From assembly GCF_020905415.1 (NCBI RefSeq), contig NZ_JAJJMP010000001.1:2367501-2431500 (forward strand): DNA of 64,000 bases, written 5' to 3'. Made by a program: the position numbers and the translations under genes. The DNA is from Myroides oncorhynchi (GTDB lineage Bacteria > Bacteroidota > Bacteroidia > Flavobacteriales > Flavobacteriaceae). The notes beneath the pieces were generated by a model, which was given only the letters and a program-made list of their open reading frames with translations, searched no databases and was not told the DNA's origin. Positions 7,686 to 16,758 of the stretch are shown in pieces (the stretch's first letter is position 1; every line of letters begins with the position of its first letter).

Positions 7686-7703
7686 CTACCTAGTAGTAGG
7701 TAG
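7686..7703. promoter_or_regulatory. Inverted-repeat operator upstream of fabF
   Basis: CTACCTA-GTAG-TAGGTAG, with perfect 7-bp arms, 17 bases before the fabF ATG and 19 bases after the tetR stop. It resembles the tetR-proximal operator at 7081-7102. Confidence 0.7.
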
Positions 7704-7720
7704 AAATAAAAACAATAAAT

Positions 7721-8962
7721 ATGAAAAGAGTAGTGATCACTGGAATGGGCGTAGTCGCTCCTCTAGGAAATAATGTAAAGACTTTTTGGAACAATGTAGT
7801 TGCTGGTAAAAGCGGTGTTGTACCAATAAGTAAATTTGATACCACGCTGTTTAAAACGAAATTTGCCTGTGAGGTAAGTGATTTTAACCCCAAAGAGTAT
7901 CTAGATGTAACAGAGATTAAGCGATCTGACTTATTCACGCAGTATGCTTTATATAGCGCTGCGATGGCAATAGAAGACTCAGGTGTATCAGCGGAAGTCT
8001 ATTCGCCTTTTGACATAGGTGTGATTTGGGGTACAGGACAAGGGGGATTAACGACATTCGAAAGTGAAGTGAAAGAATACGTGAAGAATAATTATAACCC
8101 TCGGTTTAACCCATTCTTAGTACCTAAGATGATACCAAATATGGCAAGTGGAATGATAGCGATGAAGCATGGATTTATGGGGATTAACTACTGTGCTGTG
8201 TCTGCCTGTGCGACTTCGAATACGGTGATTATGGATGCGTTTAATTATATCCGATTAGGTAAGGCTAAGGCAATGATAGCAGGTGGATCTGAAGCTCCAA
8301 TATTAGAGACTTCTATAGGAGGATTTAATGCGATGAAGGCTATGTCTACCCGTAATGACGATTATGCTACTGCCTCAAGACCATATGATATGGGAAGAGA
8401 TGGTTTCGTAATGGGAGAAGGTGGAGGGGCTTTAGTTCTTGAGGAGTATGAATCTGCTAAAAAGCGAGGAGCGAGGATCTACTGTGAGATAGTGGGGGCA
8501 GCTATGACAGCTGATGCGTATCATATCACTTCTCCTTTACCAGAAGGGGAGGCAGCAGCTTATGGTATGAAGTTGGCTTTAGAGGAAGCACAGTTATCAC
8601 CTGATCAGGTGGACTATCTTAACCCTCATGCGACATCTACTCCTGTAGGCGATCTATGTGAAATCAAAGCAATACAATCTGTATTTGGAGATAATCCATC
8701 TAACTTACACATCAGTGCTACCAAGTCTATGACGGGACATCTATTAGGTGGTGCAGGAGCGATAGAAGCTATCCTTTCTATCAAGTCTATTACTGATAAT
8801 ATTATCCCACCGACTATCAATATCGAGAACCTCGATCCGAGTATCCCAAGTGGTATTCATATTGTACAGAAAGAGGCTATACAGCATACAGTCAACGTAG
8901 CGATGAGTAACTCATTCGGCTTCGGAGGGCATAATGCCATCGTTATCTTTAAGAAAGTATAA
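7721..8962 (+). CDS. fabF: Beta-ketoacyl-ACP synthase II
   Basis: 413 residues, full length for KAS II. The catalytic triad sits at the same numbers as in E. coli FabF: Cys163 in SACATSN, His303 in NPHATSTPVGD and His340 in KSMTGHLLGGAGA (with Lys335). The C-terminal glycine motif is NSFGFGGHNA. It condenses malonyl-ACP with an acyl-ACP to extend fatty acids in the cytoplasm. It is not beside acpP as housekeeping fabF often is. It is paired with a tetR gene and preceded by an operator, so it may be an inducible copy that adjusts acyl chain length, for example to temperature or exogenous fatty acids (inference). A terminator follows directly. Confidence 0.9.
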   Translation: MKRVVITGMGVVAPLGNNVKTFWNNVVAGKSGVVPISKFDTTLFKTKFACEVSDFNPKEYLDVTEIKRSDLFTQYALYSAAMAIEDSGVSAEVYSPFDIGVIWGTGQGGLTTFESEVKEYVKNNYNPRFNPFLVPKMIPNMASGMIAMKHGFMGINYCAVSACATSNTVIMDAFNYIRLGKAKAMIAGGSEAPILETSIGGFNAMKAMSTRNDDYATASRPYDMGRDGFVMGEGGGALVLEEYESAKKRGARIYCEIVGAAMTADAYHITSPLPEGEAAAYGMKLALEEAQLSPDQVDYLNPHATSTPVGDLCEIKAIQSVFGDNPSNLHISATKSMTGHLLGGAGAIEAILSIKSITDNIIPPTINIENLDPSIPSGIHIVQKEAIQHTVNVAMSNSFGFGGHNAIVIFKKV

Positions 8963-8968
8963 ATATTA

Positions 8969-9003
8969 AAAACGCTTAAGATCTACTCTTAAGCGTTTTT
9001 TTA
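8969..9003 (+). terminator. fabF terminator
   Basis: Perfect 12-bp stem AAAACGCTTAAG / CTTAAGCGTTTT with a 7-base loop and a T-run, starting 7 bases after the fabF stop codon. Confidence 0.9.
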
Positions 9004-9130
9004 TTGATTTATACATGTCACGTCTTATCGGCGCACAACGGTAGGGGTATAAAACTTTATGCCCACATAAAGCATCGTTAGATGTTTTCTTTCAACAAGA
9101 TGCGGATTGTGGTTACTATAATTTATACAT
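9004..9130. other. Structured intergenic segment of higher GC
   Basis: About 125 bases between two convergent terminators, with more G and C than the flanks. Two mutually exclusive hairpins share bases: GGGTATAAA / TTTATGCCC (one G-U pair) and CTTTATG / CATAAAG around loop CCCA (9055-9072). CATCGTTAGATG follows. No coding capacity. It may be the relic of a repeat. Confidence 0.3.
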
Positions 9131-9165
9131 AAAAAAAATCGCCTAAGAACTAACTTAAGCGATTT
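9131..9165 (-). terminator. prfC terminator
   Basis: Read on the minus strand: AAATCGCTTAAG, a 6-base loop, CTTAGGCGATTT (one mismatch) and a T8 run, 20 bases after the prfC stop. Its stem resembles that of the fabF terminator. Confidence 0.85.
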
Positions 9166-9185
9166 ATATTACATAGTATTTAAGA

Positions 9186-10778
9186 CTATTTAATCTCTTC
9201 TGATGTGAATCCTAACTTCACAGTTGGGAATTTACTTTGTGTCATTTGGATAGAGAATTCGCTATCTGCTAAGAACACTAATTGGCCTGATTTATCGAAG
9301 GCTAAGAATTTCTGTTTAATACGTTTAAATTCTTTAAACTCTTCGTTTTTAGGATCTTCTGGACGTACCCAACATGCTTTATATGCAGGGAAGTTCTCAT
9401 ACGTACATTTCGCTCCATACTCATGCTCTAAACGGTATTGGATAACCTCATACTGAAGTGCACCTACAGTTCCGATTACTTTACGACCATTCATTTCAAG
9501 CGTAAATAACTGTGCTACCCCTTCATCCATAAGCTGGTCGATACCTTTCTCTAATTGTTTAGATTTCATAGGATCAGCGTTATTGATATAACGGAAGTGC
9601 TCAGGTGAGAAGCTTGGTATACCTGTGAATTGCATTACTTCTCCTTCAGTCAGTGTATCACCGATCTTGAAGTTACCAGTATCATGCAGACCTACGATAT
9701 CTCCTGCATAAGAGATATCTACAATTTCTTTTCTCTCTGCAAAGAAAGCATTTGGACTAGAGAACTTAAGTTTTTTACCTTGTCTTACATGTAAGTAAGG
9801 TGTATTTCGTTCAAATGTACCAGATACAATCTTGATAAACGCTAAACGGTCTCTGTGTTTAGGATCCATATTTGCGTGAATCTTAAATACGAATCCTGAA
9901 AAGGCATTTTCTTTAGGATCGATTACTCTAGTAGAAGATTCTTTAGGTCGTGGAGATGGAGCTATTTGAACGAAACAATCTAATAGTTCACGTACACCGA
10001 AGTTGTTCAAGGCAGAACCAAAAAACACAGGTTGTAAGTGACCACTTAAATACTCTTCTCTATCAAATTCAGGATATATTCCTTCTATTATTTCTAACTC
10101 ATCGCGTAATGTAGCAGCAGGTTTTGCTCCAACAATACTATCTAATTCAGGAGAGTTCAAGTCAGAGATACTAATGGTCTCATCAATATTCTTACGACTG
10201 TCCTCACTAAATAAGTTAATATTCTTTTCCCAAATGTTATAGATACCTTTAAAGTCATACCCCATACCGATAGGGAAACTTAAAGGAGTTACTCTTAGTT
10301 GTAATTTTTGTTCTACTTCGTCCATAAGTTCGAAAGCATCACGTCCTTCACGGTCAAGTTTATTGATAAACACGATCATGGGAATGTTGCGCATTCTACA
10401 TACTTCGACTAGTTTTTCGGTTTGCTCTTCGACCCCTTTAGCTACGTCAATCACTACGATAACGCTATCTACAGCAGTAAGTGTTCTGAAAGTATCTTCA
10501 GCGAAGTCCTTGTGACCAGGTGTATCAAGGATGTTAATCTTTTTATCTTTATAGTTAAATGCAAGAACTGAAGTCGCAACAGAAATACCACGTTGGCGTT
10601 CAATCTCCATAAAATCGGAAGTAGCTCCTTTCTTAATCTTATTGTTTTTTACTGCACCAGCTTCTTGAATAGCTCCACCGAAAAGAAGTAACTTTTCAGT
10701 CAATGTTGTTTTACCAGCATCAGGGTGAGCAATTACACCAAATGTACGTCTACGATCTATTTCCTTTAAAAAACTCAT
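9186..10778 (-). CDS. prfC: Peptide chain release factor 3
   Basis: 530 residues, normal for RF3. The translational GTPase motifs are all present: P-loop AHPDAGKTTLTEK (G1), a switch-I region with QRGISVATSV, DTPGHKDFAED (G3) and FINKLDREG (G4). Beta-barrel domain II and the RF3-specific C-terminal domain (LGALQYEVIQYRLEHEYGAK region) follow. RF3 binds GTP and removes RF1/RF2 from the ribosome after peptide release, and helps quality control after miscoding. It is a single-gene unit: a TACTTTTG -7-like element (10805-10798) lies 20 bases before the ATG and a terminator follows. Confidence 0.95.
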   Translation of the reverse strand: MSFLKEIDRRRTFGVIAHPDAGKTTLTEKLLLFGGAIQEAGAVKNNKIKKGATSDFMEIERQRGISVATSVLAFNYKDKKINILDTPGHKDFAEDTFRTLTAVDSVIVVIDVAKGVEEQTEKLVEVCRMRNIPMIVFINKLDREGRDAFELMDEVEQKLQLRVTPLSFPIGMGYDFKGIYNIWEKNINLFSEDSRKNIDETISISDLNSPELDSIVGAKPAATLRDELEIIEGIYPEFDREEYLSGHLQPVFFGSALNNFGVRELLDCFVQIAPSPRPKESSTRVIDPKENAFSGFVFKIHANMDPKHRDRLAFIKIVSGTFERNTPYLHVRQGKKLKFSSPNAFFAERKEIVDISYAGDIVGLHDTGNFKIGDTLTEGEVMQFTGIPSFSPEHFRYINNADPMKSKQLEKGIDQLMDEGVAQLFTLEMNGRKVIGTVGALQYEVIQYRLEHEYGAKCTYENFPAYKACWVRPEDPKNEEFKEFKRIKQKFLAFDKSGQLVFLADSEFSIQMTQSKFPTVKLGFTSEEIK

Positions 10779-10805
10779 TATTAAAAATTTTGAGGTACAA
10801 AAGTA

Positions 10806-11232
10806 CTTATATTTTGTGGAATTAAAAGGCGTTTTTTTAATTATAAGGTTACACTGTAAATAGTTGAATTATCTATGAATATACAATAGACAGTTAAGCG
10901 AAAAGTGATTTTATAAAATAAATATGAATGAATGATTTGAATATATTGCAGAGGTAGCGAAAGGAGACTGGAGCGCAAATGTGTTGTGGTATATAGCTAA
11001 CAATGCTTGTGGGATAAGATAAAAGACAAGTAAAATGAATATCAATTACAATATTTATTGAAGTGAGTAGTTATTTATCCTAGTATTGTTTAAAACAATA
11101 TTACCAATACTTCGTTAATAGATAGTTTTATTTTATCAAAGTATTTGTATTATTGTGAGTTGTATTTAATCTTTGGAATATATAAAAAGTGAGTACTCTT
11201 CGTTTTTGCTTTAGCAATACATATAAAATAAG
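10806..11232. other. Intergenic region without recognisable gene
   Basis: AT-rich spacer between divergent prfC and the PPIase operon. A short patch of higher GC at about 10950-11015 has no open frame or clear hairpin. I see nothing else I can name. Confidence 0.4.
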
Positions 11233-11240
11233 TATTTTTG
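11205..11240 (+). promoter_or_regulatory. Candidate promoter of the PPIase operon
   Basis: TTTG (11205-11208), 24 bases, then TATTTTTG (11233-11240), 30 bases before the ATG at 11271. The spacer is slightly long for the Bacteroidota consensus. Confidence 0.4.
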
Positions 11241-11270
11241 GAGAATGGTTGATCAAGATAAAATATAGAT

Positions 11271-12140
11271 ATGAGAAAAAATCGTTTGACAAGAGTTTTT
11301 TTGTTGGGATCAGTGTTTTTAACTGTGGTAGCTTCTTGTAATAATATTGGTTCTTCTACGTCTAAGGATGGTGCAGCGGCAAGAGTGAATGATGTATATT
11401 TGGATACAGACGAGATACAAGGGTTAGTACCTTCTAATGCAGATAAGAAAGATAGTTTAGCTATTGTTACTCGATATATAGATAAGTGGGCAACAAAGAA
11501 ATTACTGATTGAAGCAGCTGAGTTTAATTTGTCTAAAGATAAGAAAGAAGAGATAGATAAGTTAGTAGAACAGTTTAAAAGTGACTTGTTAATTAAAGAT
11601 TATTTAGAGAAATTAGTACAAAAGAATATTGATACTCTTATAAATGATAGGGATTTAAAAGTATACTATGACAAGTATAAAAACAACTTCTTAGTAGAGG
11701 ATATGTTGGTAAAGATGTCTTATGCTAATGTTCTTAAAGATAACAGTAATTATTCAACAGTTAGAAAGTACTTTATATCTTCTAAAAGAGAAGATCACGA
11801 TAGATTAGAATCAATGTCTTTACACATGAAATCATATGCGTTAAATGACTCTATATGGGTGGATGTAAGGCAAATATATGATAAACTACCTTTTTTGAAT
11901 GGTGGTAATAAAGATAATTACTTAAAAAACAATAGCTTTTTTGAGGTAGAAGAAGAAAATAGTACTTATTTTGTAAAAGTGAACAAAGTATTAAGTCGAG
12001 GAAGTGTTATTCCTTTTGATTATTTAAAAAAGTCATTAAAGATGATGGTCATTAATGATAGAAAGATGGAGTTATTAAAACAATACGAAGAAGATATTTT
12101 AAAGGATGCTAAAAAAAATAAAAGGTATGAAGTTTTTTAA
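11271..12140 (+). CDS. Lipoprotein related to SurA/PpiC-type peptidyl-prolyl isomerases
   Basis: 289 residues. The signal peptide ends in VVASC (Cys23), so this is a lipoprotein. The part after the linker (AARVNDVYLDTDEIQGLVP, then long charged helices) resembles the SurA-type N-terminal chaperone region. No intact PpiC catalytic signature is visible, so it may be a chaperone more than an isomerase. It overlaps the following SurA-like gene by 14 bases. Flavobacteria commonly carry this pair, and the products probably escort outer-membrane proteins through the periplasm together (inference). Confidence 0.65.
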   Translation: MRKNRLTRVFLLGSVFLTVVASCNNIGSSTSKDGAAARVNDVYLDTDEIQGLVPSNADKKDSLAIVTRYIDKWATKKLLIEAAEFNLSKDKKEEIDKLVEQFKSDLLIKDYLEKLVQKNIDTLINDRDLKVYYDKYKNNFLVEDMLVKMSYANVLKDNSNYSTVRKYFISSKREDHDRLESMSLHMKSYALNDSIWVDVRQIYDKLPFLNGGNKDNYLKNNSFFEVEEENSTYFVKVNKVLSRGSVIPFDYLKKSLKMMVINDRKMELLKQYEEDILKDAKKNKRYEVF

Positions 12141-13500
12141 TAAAGGGATAATGTTAGCTTTAGGGTTAGCTCTTTCTTTTGTAGGGTTTGCACAAGGGCA
12201 GACAAAACACGGTAGAAAAATAGATGGAGTAGTTGGAGTAGTTGGAGATTACATTATCTTGGAATCAGAGATTGATAAAACGCTGATAGAATTAAAAGCG
12301 CAGCGTATTCCGGTAGGAGATTTGTCGAAATGTGATTTATTTGAGAAACTATTAGAAGATAAACTTTTTGCGCATCAAGCTGTGCAAGATAGTTTAGAGG
12401 TAAGTGATGCTGAAGTTACTAGTTATATGAACGAACAAATAAACCGCATGGTTGAAGATGTTGGTTCTATGGATAAAATTATTCAATTTTATAACAAGAA
12501 AAACGAAGAAGAGTTACGCGAAACTTTATTTGAGATAGTAAAACAGAATAAATTAACTCAAAATATGCAACAGCATATTGTAGAGAAGGTAACGATCACT
12601 CCAGAAGAGGTGCGTACATTTTATAATGAAATACCTAAAGATCAATTGCCAAATGTAGGTGATGAGGTTGAAATAGCTGAGATTATTATTAAACCAGAAA
12701 TTTCGAAAGAACAAAAACAAAAGGTGATTGACCGACTTAATGACATGAAGAAGGATGTGCTAGTAAATGGAGCAAGCTTCTTTAGTAAAGCTGTATTGTT
12801 CTCTGATGATAGAGGTTCTGCTAGTAATGGAGGTTTTATTTCTTTTACTAAAAAAGATCCTTTAGCTAAAGAGTTTAAAGAAACTGCTTTTAATATGGCA
12901 GAAGGAGAGATCTCAGAACCATTCGAAACAGACTTTGGTATTCATATTATATATTTAGAAAAAGTCAGAGGTAAGCACTTAGATGTTAGACATATTCTAT
13001 TAGTACCAAAACCTACAGAAGAAGCAGTGGCTGAGGCAAAAAAGAAAGTAGAAAGTATACGTGAAAAGATAGTCAATAAAGAAATCACTTTTGCAGAAGC
13101 AGCAGCTAGTTCTTCGGATGATAAAGACACTAAGTTAAACGGTGGTGTGATGAAAGACCCTAGATCTTTAGATCCTCGTTTTGAGTTAAATAATATGGAG
13201 GATAGAGAACTTTATTTTTTAGTCTCTAATCTAAAAGAAGGAGAAGTTTCTCAACCAGCTCTAAAGAATGATATGTTTAAACAGCAAAAGTATTACCGTA
13301 TTGTTACAGTTAATAAGAAGTATCCAGAGCATAAAATTGATTTTTCAGAGGATTATACTAAAGTTAAGAATATGGCTTTGAATAAAAAACAAGGTCAAGA
13401 AGTAGAAAAATGGGTATCAATTAAAGTAAAAGATGCTTATATTAACATTCAAGGTGAATTTCGCGATTGTAAATTCCGTAATAATTGGCTGAAAAAATAA
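12127..13500 (+). CDS. SurA-like periplasmic peptidyl-prolyl cis-trans isomerase
   Basis: 457 residues from the ATG at 12127 (MKFFNKGIMLALGLALSFVG), which gives a clean Sec signal cut after about residue 25. An upstream ATG at 12106 is possible but spoils the signal. A SurA-type N-domain follows (VVGDYIILESEIDKTLIELK), then two parvulin domains. The first is at about 180-285, with GFISFTKKD and FGIHIIYLEKV. The second is at about 285-395, with DVRHILLVPKP, ITFAEAAASSSDD and NGGVMKD. Parvulins isomerise Xaa-Pro bonds, and SurA also chaperones beta-barrel proteins towards BAM. It is translationally coupled to the lipoprotein gene by a 14-base overlap. Confidence 0.85.
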   Translation: MKFFNKGIMLALGLALSFVGFAQGQTKHGRKIDGVVGVVGDYIILESEIDKTLIELKAQRIPVGDLSKCDLFEKLLEDKLFAHQAVQDSLEVSDAEVTSYMNEQINRMVEDVGSMDKIIQFYNKKNEEELRETLFEIVKQNKLTQNMQQHIVEKVTITPEEVRTFYNEIPKDQLPNVGDEVEIAEIIIKPEISKEQKQKVIDRLNDMKKDVLVNGASFFSKAVLFSDDRGSASNGGFISFTKKDPLAKEFKETAFNMAEGEISEPFETDFGIHIIYLEKVRGKHLDVRHILLVPKPTEEAVAEAKKKVESIREKIVNKEITFAEAAASSSDDKDTKLNGGVMKDPRSLDPRFELNNMEDRELYFLVSNLKEGEVSQPALKNDMFKQQKYYRIVTVNKKYPEHKIDFSEDYTKVKNMALNKKQGQEVEKWVSIKVKDAYINIQGEFRDCKFRNNWLKK

Positions 13501-13523
13501 GAATATAATAATCTGAAAGATTG

Positions 13524-13564
13524 AAAACGACATTTTAGCAATAAGCTAGAATGTCGTTTTTTTT
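13524..13564 (+). terminator. PPIase operon terminator
   Basis: 16-bp stem (AAAACGACATTTTAGC with one G-U pair), 5-base loop and a run of eight T, 24 bases after the stop. Confidence 0.9.
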
Positions 13565-13723
13565 ATGTTTATAGACTATTTGTTGCAATATGATATTTTA
13601 AGCATTAAAAAATAAATAATTTCAAAATATGGAGGTCTGTTTATTAAAATTATTGAGTTTTATTCAGTGAAGTAGAATGTTTATAAATAATATTTTTTGT
13701 ATTTGAGGGAAACATTAAAAATT

Positions 13724-13753
13724 TTTGAATATTAATTAGTTTGATTAAATTTG
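13724..13753 (+). promoter_or_regulatory. Promoter of acnB
   Basis: TTTG (13724-13727), an 18-base spacer, then TAAATTTG (13746-13753). This is the best full match in the window to the Bacteroidota -33/-7 promoter. Transcription from here gives a leader of about 145 bases before acnB. Confidence 0.6.
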
Positions 13754-13785
13754 TAGTGACAAAAATTCAAAGTAAATACTTGTTC

Positions 13786-13814
13786 TAAAGTTATTAATGA
13801 CATTGATAACTTTA
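13786..13814 (+). promoter_or_regulatory. Hairpin in the acnB 5' leader
   Basis: TAAAGTTAT / ATAACTTTA, 9 perfect pairs around an 11-base loop, in the middle of the predicted acnB leader. No T-run follows, so it is not a simple terminator. It could affect mRNA stability or bind a protein (inference). Confidence 0.35.
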
Positions 13815-13906
13815 TCAGGTAGTTACTTAGAAATGAACTAATACAAATAACATGTATAGGTTGATTAAGGTTTAGCCGTCAGCCTTTTATTAAATAGACA
13901 TTAACT

Positions 13907-16669
13907 ATGAGCCTTTACAAGGATTACATCAACGAGATTGAAGAAAGAAAAAATCAAGGACTTAACCCTAAGCCTATTGATGGTGCTGAATTACTAAGTG
14001 AAGTTATAGCACAAGTAAAAGATACAGAGAATGAATACCGCGAGGATTCTCTTAAGCTTTTTATTTACAATGTTTTGCCTGGTACTACAAGTGCTGCTGG
14101 TGTTAAAGCAAAGTTTTTAAAAGAAATCATCTTAGGTGAAGTTGTAGTAAAAGAGATTACTCCTGCTTTTGCTTTCGAATTATTATCACATATGAAAGGT
14201 GGACCATCTATCAAGGTTCTTCTTGATTTAGCTTTAGGTAATGATGTAGCTATTGCTCAGAGTGCTGCTAATGTACTTAAAACACAAGTATTCTTATATG
14301 ATGCTGATACAGATCGTCTAAAAGAAGCTTTCTTAGCAGGTAATGCTATCGCTAAAGATATCGTAGAGAGTTATGCTAAGGCTGAGTTCTTTACTAAACT
14401 TCCTGAAGTAGCAGAGAAGATAGAGATCGTTACTTTCATCGCAGGTGAAGGAGATATCTCTACTGACTTACTTTCTCCAGGTAACCAAGCTCACTCCCGT
14501 TCTGACCGTGAACTTCATGGACAATGTATGATCACTCCAGCTGCTCAAAAAGAGATTAAAGCATTAGAGGCTGCTAATCCTGGTAAGAGTGTGATGTTAA
14601 TCGCTGAGAAAGGTACTATGGGAGTAGGATCTTCAAGAATGTCAGGTGTTAATAACGTAGCTTTATGGACAGGTAAACAAGCAAGTCCTTATGTGCCTTT
14701 CGTTAATATCGCTCCTATCGTAGGGGGTACTAATGGTATTTCTCCTATTTTCTTAACTACTGTAGACGTAACAGGTGGTATCGGATTAGATCTTAAAAAC
14801 TGGGTTAAGAAAACAGATGCTAATGGTGAGGTTATTCGCAATGAAAAAGGTGAGCCAGTATTAGAGCAAGTATATTCTGTAGCTACTGGTACAGTACTTA
14901 CAATCAATACAAAAACAAAAAAACTTTATAACGGAGACCAAGAGCTTATAGATATCTCTAAAGCACTTACTCCTCAAAAAATGGAGTTTATCAAAGCAGG
15001 TGGTTCTTATGCTATCGTTTTTGGTAAAAAGATCCAAACTTTCGCAGCTAAATTATTGGGAACTGAAGCTCCTGTAGTTTTTGCTCCATCTAAAGAAATC
15101 TCTGTAGAAGGACAAGGGTTAACAGCTGTAGAGAAAATCTTTAATAAAAATGCAGTAGGTGTAACTTCAGGAAAAGTATTACACGCTGGTTCTGACGTAC
15201 GTGTAGAAGTAAACATCGTTGGGTCTCAAGATACAACAGGTTTAATGACTGCTCAAGAGTTAGAAGCAATGGCTGCTACAGTTATATCTCCTATCGTGGA
15301 CGGAGCTTACCAATCAGGATGTCACACTGCATCAGTATGGGACAAAAAAGCACAAGCTAATATCCCTAAATTGATGAAGTTTATGAATGACTTTGGTTTG
15401 ATTACTGCTCGTGACCCTAAAGGAGAGTATCATGCAATGACTGACGTTATTCACAAAGTATTAAATGATATCACTATCGATGAGTGGGCTATCATTATCG
15501 GTGGTGACTCTCATACGAGAATGTCTAAAGGTGTTGCTTTCGGAGCGGATTCAGGAACAGTAGCTCTTGCATTGGCAACTGGAGAGGCCTCTATGCCAAT
15601 CCCAGAGTCTGTAAAAGTGACGTTTAAAGGAGAGATGAAACAACACATGGATTTCCGTGATGTAGTTCACGCTACTCAATCTCAAATGTTGAAACAATTC
15701 GGAGGAGAAAACGTATTCCAAGGTAGAATTATCGAGGTTCACATCGGAACTCTTCTTGCTGACCAAGCATTCACATTTACTGACTGGACTGCAGAGATGA
15801 AAGCTAAAGCATCTATCTGTATTTCTCAAGATGATACATTAATCGAATCATTAGAGATTGCTAAAGGGCGTATCCAAATTATGATCGAGAAAGGTATGGA
15901 TAATGCTAACAAAGTACTTCAAGGTTTAATCAATAAAGCAAATAAGAGAATCGAAGAGATTAAATCTGGTGACAAACCAGCATTGACTCCAGATGCTAAT
16001 GCTAAATATTATGCTGAGGTAGTTATCGACTTAGATATCATCGAAGAACCAATGATCGCTGATCCAGATGTAAATAACGAAGACGTGTCTAAACGTTATA
16101 CTCACGATACGATTAGAGAGCTTTCTTTCTATGGAGATAACAAACAAGTAGACTTAGGTTTCGTAGGTTCTTGTATGGTTCATAAAGATGACTTAAAGAT
16201 CGTTTCTCAAATGCTTAAAAACATCGAGAAACAAACAGGTACTGTTAAGTTTAATGCACCTTTAGTAGTAGCTGCACCAACTTACAATATCATTGACGAG
16301 TTAAAAGCTGAAGGTGATTGGGAATACTTACAAAAGTACTCTGGATTTGAATTCAGTGACTTATTGCCAAAGAACACGAACCGTACAGAATATGAAAATA
16401 TCATGTACTTAGAGCGTCCTGGTTGTAACCTATGTATGGGTAACCAAGAGAAAGCTGCTAAAGGAGATACTGTTATGGCTACGTCTACTCGTTTATTCCA
16501 AGGACGTGTAGTAGAAGATTCAGAACGCAAAAAAGGAGAGTCTTTATTAGCCTCTACTCCGGTAGTAGTTCTATCTGCTATCTTAGGTAGAATCCCTACA
16601 TTAGCTGAGTATAAAGCTTCTGTAGAAGGAATCAACTTGACTAAGTTCAAGCCTATTCCGACTAAATAA
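13907..16669 (+). CDS. acnB: Aconitate hydratase B (2-methylisocitrate dehydratase-type)
   Basis: 920 residues. It has the AcnB architecture: a HEAT-like N-terminal domain (about 1-160), then the swivel domain placed before the catalytic core (opposite to AcnA). The core carries DTVALALATGEASMPIPESV. The three [4Fe-4S] ligands are the Cys of FVGSCMVHKDD and the pair in GCNLCMGNQEKAA. It interconverts citrate and isocitrate in the TCA cycle; the family can also hydrate 2-methylaconitate. It is longer than the ~865-residue E. coli enzyme, as is usual for Bacteroidota. It has its own promoter, leader and terminator. A second, unrelated-type aconitase lies 0.9 kb downstream. Confidence 0.95.
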   Translation: MSLYKDYINEIEERKNQGLNPKPIDGAELLSEVIAQVKDTENEYREDSLKLFIYNVLPGTTSAAGVKAKFLKEIILGEVVVKEITPAFAFELLSHMKGGPSIKVLLDLALGNDVAIAQSAANVLKTQVFLYDADTDRLKEAFLAGNAIAKDIVESYAKAEFFTKLPEVAEKIEIVTFIAGEGDISTDLLSPGNQAHSRSDRELHGQCMITPAAQKEIKALEAANPGKSVMLIAEKGTMGVGSSRMSGVNNVALWTGKQASPYVPFVNIAPIVGGTNGISPIFLTTVDVTGGIGLDLKNWVKKTDANGEVIRNEKGEPVLEQVYSVATGTVLTINTKTKKLYNGDQELIDISKALTPQKMEFIKAGGSYAIVFGKKIQTFAAKLLGTEAPVVFAPSKEISVEGQGLTAVEKIFNKNAVGVTSGKVLHAGSDVRVEVNIVGSQDTTGLMTAQELEAMAATVISPIVDGAYQSGCHTASVWDKKAQANIPKLMKFMNDFGLITARDPKGEYHAMTDVIHKVLNDITIDEWAIIIGGDSHTRMSKGVAFGADSGTVALALATGEASMPIPESVKVTFKGEMKQHMDFRDVVHATQSQMLKQFGGENVFQGRIIEVHIGTLLADQAFTFTDWTAEMKAKASICISQDDTLIESLEIAKGRIQIMIEKGMDNANKVLQGLINKANKRIEEIKSGDKPALTPDANAKYYAEVVIDLDIIEEPMIADPDVNNEDVSKRYTHDTIRELSFYGDNKQVDLGFVGSCMVHKDDLKIVSQMLKNIEKQTGTVKFNAPLVVAAPTYNIIDELKAEGDWEYLQKYSGFEFSDLLPKNTNRTEYENIMYLERPGCNLCMGNQEKAAKGDTVMATSTRLFQGRVVEDSERKKGESLLASTPVVVLSAILGRIPTLAEYKASVEGINLTKFKPIPTK

Positions 16670-16691
16670 TTAGAATAGTATTTATAAATAT

Positions 16692-16727
16692 AAAACGAGG
16701 TAGTCTATAAAGATTACCTCGTTTTTT
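16692..16727. terminator. Terminator between acnB and the OsmC-family gene
   Basis: 11-bp perfect stem AAAACGAGGTA / TACCTCGTTTT with a T-run on the plus strand. Lies between convergent genes and may serve both. Confidence 0.85.
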
Positions 16728-16758
16728 TGATGGTATACTTTTAATCAAACACTATGAC

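Noticed and set aside
7721..8962. fabF as part of a flexirubin (aryl polyene) pigment cluster
   Set aside because: No ketoreductase, dehydratase, ACP or tyrosine ammonia-lyase genes are adjacent. The catalytic triad is that of ordinary FabF.
9030..9085. Resemblance to an integron attC site (GCACAAC ... GTTAGAT)
   Set aside because: Only four bases of the outer arms pair, the left core has a mismatch, and no integrase or cassette array is visible.
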